64,000 bases of DNA from Lunularia cruciata (taxonomy: Eukaryota > Streptophyta > Marchantiopsida > Lunulariales > Lunulariaceae), in assembly GCA_948567375.1 (NCBI GenBank), contig OX419761.1, positions 48,486,501 through 48,550,500 on the forward strand, read 5' to 3'. The notes below the pieces were generated by a model. The model was not told the DNA's origin and searched no databases. It saw nothing but the letters and a program-made list of their open reading frames with translations. Below are positions 38,884 to 49,231 of this stretch, in pieces (the first letter of the stretch is position 1; each line of letters starts with the position of its first letter). The position numbers and the translations under genes are program-made.

Positions 38884-40667
38884 TCAGGAAATGCTCTCTA
38901 CCTCTCCCTCTTCGGCCCTCACCGCATCATCTCCCTTTGGCTGGTCTTCACCTGCAGAAAAGAAACTCCTCTATCAGCCAGTGTTTTGAGTAGATGTGCC
39001 AACGCCTCCAAAGTTCTCAATGAGCAGCTTTGCCATTTCTACCCATTCGATAATTTTGCTAAGAGGAGTGTCCAAGAGAAGTAATGTATCCGCTTGCAAT
39101 CAAACTAGTAAAGAACATCCTAAAACATTGTGACGGGCCTTACGTACCGCCATCCTCCTGAAGATCTGAGGTCCAAAGTGTGAGGTTATCCCTGAGGAGT
39201 TGCATGATCAAAGTGCTGTCCTTGTACGACTCTTCACTCAAAGTATCGAGCTCCGCGATGGCTTCATCAAACGCTTGCTTCGCCAAATGACACGCCCTGG
39301 TTACGACATAGACAGTCACTCCCGTAGTCAGCATCTGATTCACTTTCTTGCACACGGGACAATGTCGTGTAGATACGAAGTGACTTAAAATTTGATTTCG
39401 GAGGCATGTGTTACAAGCTTACCGCTCGGGTGAGTTCAAAATTTCGTAGTAAAAAACCGAGAAATTAAGGGCGAGTCCGAGCCTGATAGGATGGGTGGGG
39501 GCCAAATCTGTTACAGCTGTGTTGGACGCGGCCTGTAATTGTACAGTGATCTTCACAGGTAAGAACAACGACTAACTTCACCGCGCAGACAGGTCATCCA
39601 GGATCAAGACCCCAATATCAGAAATCGGAGGTAATTGCAGCTCTACTGACCGGCCTAACTCGATTGCAAATCACCCTTGCCGGTTACCTGGTATGCTTTC
39701 AATGATTGGTCTGCAGCTTCTTTCTTCTCGCTTTCGGTCTTGAACTCGGCGAGGTAACGATAGTAGTCTCCCTTCCTGATATTTTAACGATGACGGTCAA
39801 TGGTCAACAGCGCAGATTACCAGTTGCTGCACGATGTGGACATAAACTAAGAACGAGATCAAGTAGCAGTAAAATCCAGTCTTAAAAAACACCCATCTCA
39901 TGCAAAACGGGACCAGAGATTAAACATCCCGTCTCTGGTCCCGTTTTGCAAAACGGGACCAGAGATTTCCTACAGGGTCTTTACATTTTGTAGTAAAATA
40001 CGGTTGACTCCCCAGTGCTCGAAGAGGGAACAAGGTGTTCGTCGATGATTGTCAGAATGTCCTTGCAGATCTTGGAGAGCTCCTCCTCGACCTTGTGCCT
40101 GTAGTCCTTAATTCTTTTCACATTTTGATCATTGTTTTTGCTCTCCTCCTTCTGTTCAATAGAGGACATGATCCTCCATGATGCTCTCCGGGCACCGATC
40201 ACATTTTTGTAGCCAACGGACAGCAAATTCCTTTCCTCGACAGTGAGCTCCACGTCGAGCTTGGCCACTTTCTTCATCGACTCGACCATCTCTGAAGAAA
40301 ACGCAAGGACAAAGGGCGATCTAAAGTTAACCACAGAAGTTACACCGTCCAGCAATAACGACACCCCTCCTTGAGAAATAACTTGGAGAAACCAAGCCTA
40401 CCGGCATGTGGCAGAAGGAATGGCCACATCGGATCGGATCGTCCGATCAGAGGTCCAAGGAAAGGAAAGCCTATAACAAGCTTCCCAACTACATACAACC
40501 TGGTCCATCTTGCACCCTACTTACTCCCATACCCCTGAAAGTAACAACTACAGGTTAATAAAACCAACGCAGGATGAAAGTTCAGGCTCTGTACCATCGT
40601 AACGCTCCGCTTGCTCAGCGAGCTTGGCCATGTAGACGTAGCTCTCCCTCCCTTTCTCGGTACTCAT
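38884..40667 (-). CDS. 14-3-3 protein (general regulatory factor)
   Basis: Six exons on the minus strand: 40595-40667, 39985-40291, 39688-39775, 39423-39532, 39148-39296, 38884-38951. Junctions are GT-AG and in phase; the sum is 795 bases, 264 aa, normal for plants. The start [10 protein letters not shown] is typical of plant 14-3-3. The protein is a cytosolic and nuclear dimer that binds phosphoserine or phosphothreonine partners. Groove residues K53, R60, R133 and Y134 are present. The family signatures [11 protein letters not shown] and [18 protein letters not shown] are intact. The variable tail is acidic and ends E-V-E-S-I-S. It probably belongs to the non-epsilon group by sequence, but that needs a tree. 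Intron 2 carries an unusual palindrome. Confidence 0.97.
39901..39967. repeat. Palindrome plus direct copy in 14-3-3 intron 2
   Basis: 39932-39965 is a perfect 34-base palindrome centred on TTTTGCAAAA. A further direct copy of its right arm (TGCAAAACGGGACC...) lies at 39901-39921, 11 bases upstream. The block can therefore fold in two ways: stem 39901-39919 with 39932-39950, or the tight palindrome. Confidence 0.93.
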
Positions 40668-41420
40668 CTTGACCCAACCACCTGCAACCTTGCTCAGAGA
40701 GAAATACTACGCCACACGACAGCACCTCACGGCACCACAAGAGATAACAGCAACAACGATGACACTCCTCCTACGCACCACACACAAACGCTCCTCTATC
40801 TCCTCTCGTGCTTCTTCCAATCGCGATGTCGTTTCTCCCTCTCAAGACTTCCGACGCCACTATTAGAAATACTCCACTCTCCGCTGAACGAATTCCCGCA
40901 AGAAACTCCGATCGACCTGAAGCGTACAACAGGCCGGGCCGATTGCTAGGACAGGCAGGAATGAAGGAAGGAAAGAGGGTAGAGACCGATCGGAGACAGC
41001 GGGGGACGGAAGTAAAGGTGAGCCGGCCACTACAATTTTGTTCGTCGACGAGAGGGAAGGAAGGAAAGGAGGAGGAGAGAGCGGGAGCAAATGTGCAGCA
41101 GAATGAGGAAGGGAAGGGAAGCAGTGGCAGACGAAGCTATCTGGCTATGGCGTCCACGCCACGCGCTTAACGGCACACACTATGTTATTTTGTCCACAGT
41201 GGGTGAATGCCAGCTGCAGGGGGATCTTTCCACGCGGCGTCCCCAGATTAAACCCTAAGAGCCCCGCGCCTCACTCTTTCGGACGCCCGACCTGCTTCGC
41301 ACTAGCTATTATTCCACAGTCAGGTTCTCATCTGACGGTTTGCGTCGTCTCATCTCACTGTGACTGCATCCCGGCTGTTGAAACTTAACTATCCGGCATC
41401 GCACTTGCTGTTAGCTGGAG
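40668..41420 (-). promoter_or_regulatory. 5' leader and promoter region of the 14-3-3 gene
   Basis: Directly upstream of the ATG at 40667 on the minus strand. Purine-rich on the plus strand at 40960-41120 (GGAAGGAAAG, GGAGGAGAG). An AAACCCTAA telo-box-like motif is at about 41250. The exact transcription start cannot be placed. Confidence 0.45.
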
Positions 41421-42555
41421 TTGTAGACCGTCTGTTGGCCGGTTAAGATACCGGGGGATCTTGTCGGACGTAGCAAATGTCCAGGTTTGTCGGGTAGCAC
41501 CGACCCTGCGCTAGGGTTGGGTCCCGCCATCGTTCGGGAAGGGTTGACGGGACGAGGCAGATTTGAAGTTGTATAAGCTCTTATTTCTCGTTGGCGTCGT
41601 TACTCCGTGGCACGATAGGGGCACCAAAGCTGCAGCAGTGCTGGATTTAAGTGCAGCTGCTGATGACGCCGTAGAGTCACCAGAAGAACAACTATCATGA
41701 CGATCAGCGGGAATGAATGTGTGGTTGCGCTCATGTAAAGCCGAGTACAAGAAACAATTCATGATCTCAAGCATCTCCTAACTTTTCAAGTCTGCAACAA
41801 ACTAATCCATCCCCGGCCTCATCCATTGCCACTCCTCCAACTGTGCATAGCAGGGCTCATCTTTTATCGCTGCAGGGTTTTTGTTTTCCTGACCGTGTGT
41901 CTAATCTTCAGCTAGTATTTAATCTTTTCGCTTTGTCTCCTCTCTCATCCATTGATGCCACGATGGATGAGCTCGAGAATGGATCCGACTTCTTCCACTT
42001 TTGCACTTTTTGCACTTCCATGTGTTTGTTTGGATACTCTTTTTGGCCCCACAGACAAGTGAATTCTGTTTCCTGGTAGAAGGATCCAGGCAGAATTTCT
42101 AATCGTTCTGGAGGTCAGGAAGCAATTTCACGCACACATGCTTTCCTTCCCACCTCGCCTTGTTTTCATGCCTCATATTCATATTTGCTTAACCAATATG
42201 ATCAACGCTTACGCCACCAACATGTCCTACTTCGATAACGACTGAACTGAACTTCGAGCCTTTTTGTTAGTTATATGTACAGTTCCATCGGGGATATTGA
42301 CAGCCTGCCAAACCCATCCCTCTCGTCTTCCCACTCCGATAATCTCTCCTCCCCTTTCCTCTTCGGTGCGGTCCTGCCCAAACGTTATACTTCTTGCGTG
42401 TTGCGCCTTTCTGTGACAGCGTTTCTTCTTCCTATCTCCACAATCTGCTCCTCCGACCGAGCCAAGCCGGGCGGAGCCGATCAGGTAGGCTTCTCATGCC
42501 TTGTCACTCGGATCGCTTGTCCCGCCCTAGCTCTTATCAGTTCATATCCACTGGG

Positions 42556-42573
42556 ATGGCGGCACCTCCCCCT
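42556..42573 (+). CDS. Possible first coding exon, cut off by retrotransposons
   Basis: ATGGCGGCACCTCCCCCT followed by GTAAGT. The start context GGGATGGCGGC is a strong plant-type start and the donor is consensus. The upstream 300 bases are pyrimidine-rich like a plant leader. No downstream exon is found before the retrotransposon nest that begins near 42955. Only six codons, so the call is tentative. Confidence 0.3.
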
Positions 42574-42954
42574 GTAAGTTTCTCGGTCTCTATCCCCACA
42601 GCAGTACGGTACCACCACCTTCCCGCCAATGTGATCCCCGGACCGAGTCGTCCGAGCCGAACCGAGTCGAGCCGCTTCCTTTCCTGATCGTTTCCTTTCT
42701 CTCTCTTCCCGCATTGCCCTAACGCCCATCGGACCGAGTACCTCCACTAAAGCTCCCCTTTCTATCTCCACGACCTCCCAAGCAGGCTGATCTCGGCCCC
42801 TAACATGTTTTCCTTCCGCATAATTCCAATCATCTTCGAAGACTCTATGGTTACTATTTTAGTAGTAATCATAAGGCCGGGTAGTTGGGTTACTACTTGT
42901 GATAGAAAGGAAAAAATCGAAAAAGGGTGACCTAGTAAAGAACACAAATGATAG

Positions 42955-43070
42955 GAAGATCCACATTGTGCATATGGACATCGTTACACACTATATATCA
43001 AGGTCAACATCATATACTATAGAAGCACAACTCAAGTATGAATCATATATAAATTTTAAAGTACCATAAT
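42955..43070 (-). repeat. Second, partial E3 LTR abutting the 3' LTR
   Basis: About 115 bases that match 43515-43620 (shared CACTATAGAAGCACAACTCA). The copy ends exactly where the full LTR begins, giving a head-to-tail LTR-LTR junction with no internal sequence. Confidence 0.75.
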
Positions 43071-43620
43071 AATCAGATGATTTATAACTTGAATAGACCG
43101 AACTCAGATCAATACTTGATCTGATCCTCAACAACTTGCAAACAACAAGACATTGATTACAATCAAACCATACACACTCTAGCTAAGAGACTCCAGATGA
43201 TGCTCGCTGGCTTTCTGTACACTTTAGCCAAGAACTCGAAAGCTCAACATTAAAGAAGTGAACTCTCTGGAGTTGCACTTCCAGGGTATACTCCTGATTT
43301 TGATCTAGATCACATACCAATGGTCCCGTTGATGGCACACCCGACGGTGCGGATAGTGCAAGTGACAATGGGCAGCACCATGAAGTCAATACCCTAAACA
43401 CAAAATCTGACAATCGGAAAGTAGTCTATGAGTAACTGCCAAAATGCCTCTAACTACTATCATTGGAACTCCAATGTCCGCAATCTAGATGCGATGCTAC
43501 AAATGACATGATAGTTGTCGTGCGTATATACATCGCTACACAACATACATTGTTGTCAACATCACACACTATAGAAGCACAACTCACACATAAGTCATAC
43601 ATAAACTCTAAAGTGCCACA
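43071..43620 (-). repeat. 3' LTR of E3
   Basis: About 550 bp, paired with 57159-57597. In element sense it begins TGTGGCACTTTAG at 43620, next to a purine tract (minus GGGGGGCAAT, 43621-43630). Confidence 0.8.
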
Positions 43621-44249
43621 ATTGCCCCCCTAGCTAGAAGTTGAGTCCCTCTAACTCCAGATAGCCATCTACTCCAAGTATATAGTATATCCTATGATGG
43701 GCAAAGATCAAGAGGCCGGATGTTATGGAGCCCCATCGTAAGTCACATGTCTGCAATCTATACCATATAAAGAATGAACTAACTATAGGTCAAGTACATC
43801 TAGGACATAACCATTGTACGTGAGGAACCACCGTGAAGGGAGGAGTCATACATGCCATATGTCATCCTCTCTAACAACTATCACACACTAACATAGTAGC
43901 AGCTCTACCAGAAGAGCCACATAACATACAACTCAAGCCTGCACATACAAGTGCCAAGCTTGGGTCCATAGTACCATTAATGTTTGGGAGGTGGCATGGC
44001 GCACAATTACGCACATGATCCTTCCAAACAATACCATCACGTCCTTCCAACACAAGGACTCCAGATGGCAAAACCTCACACACTTTCAAGATAGTGCGGC
44101 TTGTCGAAACATCAAGTGTCGTCGGTGTTGTATGATGTAGATATACATAGTCTCTTGGATGAAATCAACAGATCAAGGGTCTATAACCTCCTCTTCAGAT
44201 GGAAGCATAACATAAAGTATCTTTATACCGAGCAATCGCTAAGTTCTCA

Positions 44250-45124
44250 AAGGCCATCGGCATCACTCACCGAAAGATCTCTACCCTTTGAGAACATGCG
44301 CTCATCCTTACATTTGGGTTATCCAAGTCCAAAACTATAGTAGCATCTTGACAAATGGCTGCAGGTAAATTTGGATCTTGTCCGTAGAGTAGGAAGTAAG
44401 GAGAGAAGGATGCTAATGAGGCTTGCCGGCTGAATTGATAGCCCATGGCCAACCAAGGTAATTGGAGATCCTAATCTCCCAAGTGGCCTCTCTGCAAACC
44501 ATACTTTTGCAATCTTCTCTTCACCGTCTGAACCACTCTCTCTGCTAAGCCATTTGCCTCAAGGTGATCTCAAGATGTAGTATGATGATCAATCAAAGCT
44601 TTGTCACACAAGACTTGAAACTCCCCCAATAACTCTATACCTTGATCAATCAAAACCTCAAATGGTGCACGAAAATGACTAAGAACTCGATCTAAGAACG
44701 AGTAAGCCATCCTTTCACTTGACTTGTCAAGAAGTGCCACCAACTCAATCCACTTGGAGAAGTGCTCCACCATCACCAAAACATACCAATGATGTCTCAC
44801 AATCAACGGTAAAGGTCCGACAAAGTCCAAAATCCAACGGTAACCCAATCCCATGATAGGCAATGGGTGTAACTATGGTGTAAGAGTATTGAATGATGCT
44901 CTAACTCGGTCACAAACCACACATCCGGCAACAAACTGCTATACCTTGGTCTGCATACCACGCCACCAATAATGACTCTGGAGAAAGCTATATGTACACT
45001 TTACTCCAAAATGTCCTAGCTCCTCATGAACATGACGGACCAACTAAAGTCTTTGAGATGGAAATGGTACTAATCTCACTCTACCATCTTCCCATACATG
45101 CAAAAAGTGTCTACCTTCCAATCT
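44250..45124 (-). pseudogene. E3 integrase
   Basis: Begins immediately after the RT thumb with the pre-integrase motif (H-F-L-H-V-W-E-D-G). Then come the zinc finger (H-x-E-L-G-H-F-G, later C-V-V-C) and the core start D-F-V-G-P-L-P with D-Q-G-I-E in place of the usual D-x-G-x-x-F. The C-terminal Y-G-x-x-P context lies near 44370. Stops occur throughout. No chromodomain is seen between here and the 3' LTR. Confidence 0.75.
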
Positions 45125-45901
45125 GAACCGTCTAGACGACAATAGAAGTTTGCCAACCCAAGGAATGCTCACACTTTGCTCACATCCATAGGCCGAGAAA
45201 TACGTGCAATAGCCTCCACCTTGGTTTGCTAAACACCAAGTCCTCCAGGGTTGATGGTGTGACCTAAATACTCAACCTGCTCATGGAAGAACCTACACTT
45301 CCCAAGATGTAATTTGAGTCCATGAGATATCAACCTCTCAAACACCTCCAACAACTATCTCTCATGCTCCTCCAAAGTAGTGCTATAGACTAAAATGTCA
45401 TCAATACAGCACCAAGCAAAATCCAATCCAGCTAGGATCCTATCCATGACCCTCTGGAACTCAGTAGGAGCATTCTTTAACCCAAATGGTAAGAACCTCC
45501 ACTGATATAACAAATCCTTACCGTGAGGATCAGTAGCACAAAATGTTGTCTTGGACTTATCTTCCTCCTTGATCAGCAATTGATGATATCTTGCTCAAAG
45601 ATCCAAAGTATTGAAGATCTTTGCATGCCCAATTGCATAAAAAATCTCCTCTAGTGTAGGCACGGTACCGATCAGCCCTAGTCTGTTGGTTGATAGGACA
45701 ATAATCTCCACACATCTGCCTATTTTTGTAGTTGCCATGCATATCCTTCTTGGTTGGCATCACTGTAGCTGATGCATACTCTCCATATGAAATCTCTACC
45801 AAACTAACCTTAAAAAGGTCACTACTCTGGCTTTGAATCAATGTACTCTCCATATCACTATATTGATAAGGACATTGGAAAACTGGTGTATTGCTAGTCA
45901 A
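45125..45901 (-). pseudogene. E3 reverse transcriptase, frameshifted
   Basis: Broken RT: the I-N-Q-Q-T-R-A-D-R-Y motif (near 45680), then after a frameshift L-P-F-G-L-K-N-A-P-T-E-F-Q and C-I-D-D-I-L-V-Y (45579-45355). It ends with F-L-G-L-A-N-F-Y near 45140. The catalytic D-D is kept. The sequence differs clearly from E1 and E2, so E3 is another Ty3/gypsy lineage. Confidence 0.85.
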
Positions 45902-47539
45902 CCAATTTGTATACTAGGTCCCTTTAGAGCACCCAAATCCTTCATATTGAAGGCAAAACAACTTGTGTGGCTCCTCAAGAACCTCCAAATCCTCAGTCTT
46001 TCCTCTCTAGTAAGCTGGGGTCCAAGATATGGTTCCCAAGTATCCTATGTGATTGTTGTAGGAGTGGAAGACATATTGATTGGCTGCTACACTGGGTCCT
46101 TAGGAGCAATAGTGTCATGCCTCCGACCACTAGAGGTCCCAACCTCTGTGTGAAAAACTCCCTCCATTTTGGTTGCAAGCTCCACATGTCCTCTAGTTGC
46201 ATCCCAAGTGGACCAAGGGAGTAATCCAAGTAGCCCACGCTCACCTGGATGGACTCCAAGTAGACCACTCTCCCTAGTAGCTATTGGTTGTGTCCCAAGA
46301 ATACCATGTCCACTTAGTCCATCGCTCCCAGCATGTCCTTGAATTGTCTCGATAGGCACATGGCTCACAAGTGTCCGAGTGGTGATGCCTATCAAGCACA
46401 TCCTACGTTGCTCTGCCAAGCCAAGGCTCACAATCCAGGTCAAACAATTCAGGTCCATAGCTTGGCCTAACACCTAACACTTGGATACCTCTCACATTGT
46501 TGGAATAGCATAATACCGGTGCAAAAAACCATTGCCCACTCTCTCTCATTGGCATTGGGCTCCACCAACTACTGTAATTGTGAGTCCTAAACAAGTCCAA
46601 GTCCTCCTTCTTGAAAAGCATGAGAGCTTGGGAAACTCATGAGTGTAGGAAATGTGGCTCTAGGCTGTCCAACTAGGTTCACCATTGCCATAGGTGACCT
46701 ATCAACTACTACCACTATTTGGGACTAACGCCCAACATCCAAGATATCATCAACAAGGATGTGGTCAAGTTTTTGAATCCCATCATATGCACATTGTAGA
46801 ACCTCTCTAGGTAAGAGGTTTTTCCACCAAAGATGAAGATGATGAGCCTGTGATCCCACTCTAGCTGCATCTGTAACAATACAGCAAGTCCCATCCAAGA
46901 ATAGACCTGATGTGTACTCGCCACTACTCTGGTGCAAGAATCACCCATCAAAGGAACGTTCTCCAAATAAGCTAGAGAAACAAATTAATGAACCTAGAGG
47001 TGTCGTAGTATCCGTAACATCTCCCAAAACACTCCAAGCCTATATAGCAACCGATCTGCATGATGTTGCAATGCCTCATCTGCACTCCACAATGGAACAT
47101 CAAAGGTGGATGGAACAATCCCACTTGTACTCCAAATTTGAGTGATCTCCTCTGGTACTAGAGTATCCTTTGGTACTGGCGTATCCTTTGCATGGGCATT
47201 CTCCTCCAATAAATCACTAGGCCAAGTAATTGCACCACTACAAGCTAAAATTGATGTTGCCATGGTCCCAAGCTGGAGTGAGCCAAGACTGCCACTACTA
47301 AAGCATACTGGTAGGCAACATACTCATCCCTCACCAGACTGCCTACCTGATCTATAGGAGGCTATTTCCTCCCAATAGTCAATGCTGAAACCCATTGGGT
47401 ATAACACTACTCCTCCAACTAGCACATCGTATGACTCAACTATTGTCACAATAGCTTGAGCTCTCACTACCAAGCTATCAGTTGGATGACCATGCTAAAC
47501 CTAGACAACAAGCTCACCACGTGTGATGTACTGTGTCAA
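45902..47539 (-). other. E3 region between protease and RT, degenerate
   Basis: Several overlapping short frames on both strands without recognisable motifs. By position it would be the protease-RT linker of E3, but 1.6 kb is long for that, so it may include inserted or duplicated sequence. Confidence 0.45.
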
Positions 47540-47800
47540 ACCACCACCTAGAGATGTCTATCTAAAATGGACACCTCTCCATATCGATCTTTCGTAACTC
47601 CAAACCAACAACTGCATCCTTCCCTAACATAAGTGGTTGTGCACCAGAGTCTAACAAGACTCTCTATGGTATATATACCTTCCTTGAAGGTCCCACCAAA
47701 TAGAAAATCTCCCTCTTGTTATCCAATAGGACAACACCAAGTGTGAACCGTGCTCTCTCAAAGGTCGGTCTAGCTGGCAACTCCTCCAGTCTAGCCGCTA
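47540..47800 (-). pseudogene. E3 aspartic protease remnant
   Basis: The minus strand encodes R-V-L-L-D-S-G-A-Q-P-L around 47640-47670, the retropepsin active-site motif with an intact D-S-G-A. Stops lie on both sides, so only a remnant is readable. Confidence 0.65.
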
Positions 47801-48274
47801 TTGCTTACCATAAACCACTGGTCGCTGAATGGATCTCATGCTCCTCAACCAAGTCAGCTCCACTATCAACCACCTCTACTCTAGTAATAGGAATTGCATC
47901 ATCCCTACTCTCACAAAATGTGGTAGCCAATTGAAACACTGGGGTTGGGTCAACTCTCAATATAAACATGTCATTGGTTGAAAATAAAGGGCATTGCATA
48001 ATCAGCCGAGCCACCTCTAACATCGTGCTATACTCAATTTGTGTAGTAGTAGGTGGTTGACTAGTAGGTAGTTGACTAGTAGGTAGTCCATCATGCACTC
48101 CATCACCACCTACCACACCTATATTTGGATGTCTAAGAGCCATGGATGTTGTCTGCAATGCCTTAGATAGCATGAAAGACTGTGGAAGTCTGACCTATCT
48201 TCCAACCTCTCCTCTTTATGGGTCAAACTCCACTGGTGCTCCTCTAGGCTTTGGAGCATGTATTGCACTCCTAG

Positions 48275-48740
48275 TCACTGCTGTAGATGAATCCACCTGA
48301 GCTGCTCCGCACATGAAGTCCAAAGCATCTCTATCACCTGCATATGAGGTAGAAGCCTCAATACCCGAATCTGATCTCCTCTTAGCAACAACCATACTAG
48401 CCAATCTCTACTCCAACTGCTCAATCCGAGTAGCCATAGTTGTATCAGAAGTAAAGGTAGATATTCCACCCCTACTAGGTGTAGATCCTCTACCACCACC
48501 TCTATTACCTCATCCTTCATGAATTGGAGCTCCTCTACTACTTGCAATAGTAGCCCTACCACTCCGTAACTCCAAGTGTAGGTCAAAGCACCAATCATTG
48601 ATGTGACCAAATTTGTGGCAGTGCTCACACTGCCTTTGTGCTAGCTGTGATGCACCAGGGGTATCAAGTCTGTTGCCTTGAGTACACTCTCTCCTATGGT
48701 GAAGTCTACCACAAGTCCAACAAGCAACACCACTACTCAC
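48275..48740 (-). pseudogene. E3 gag zinc-knuckle region, separated from its N-terminus by E2
   Basis: The frame 48740-48510 encodes two zinc-finger-like motifs: C-W-T-C-x3-H-x4-C and C-E-H-C-x3-G-H-x4-C. Two knuckles in tandem are common in nucleocapsid regions. The frame at 48628-48275 overlaps this and carries no clear motif. Confidence 0.7.
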
Positions 48741-48807
48741 TGGCTGCTATTGACCCAAAAATGAAGGTAAAGATCTAGCTCCACCAGGCCCTCCACTCAC
48801 TCCATAG

Positions 48808-49227
48808 TGTAAAAGATAGAATCCGAGGAGAGAAATAAGAGAATGGAAACTCACATTGGGACACTTGAATGAGATTTGGACACTTGAATGAGGGAAAACT
48901 CCGAATGCCTAGTATGAGCTTTGGCTTTGGTATTTAAAGGTAGCATACAAGATCCTTGAGAAGCTTCTCAAGAAGCTATCTTGAGCCGCTTTCTTGGAGT
49001 GCAAGCCAAGTTAACCAAGAAGCTTCCTTCCAGAAACCGTCTACTTGGTGTGCAAGCTACGCTAGTTAGAAGCTTCTAGAAACTTCCTTCTAAAAGCTAT
49101 CTGCTTAGGGTGCAAGTTAACTAGTTGGGAAGCTTCCTAGATGCTTCTAGAATATTCTAGGCTAATTCATCTTATTCTCTACTTTGTTAGCCTCACTAAC
49201 TACATTGCTAAACTCCATATTGTTACA
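48808..49227 (-). repeat. 3' LTR of E2
   Basis: 420 bp, TGTAAAAG...TGTTACA on the plus strand. It is rich in GAAGCTTC and AGAAGCTTCT palindromes. In element sense a TTTAAATACC box may be the TATA region. A purine tract (minus GGTGGGGGAATA) borders it at 49228-49239. Confidence 0.85.
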
Positions 49228-49231
49228 TATT

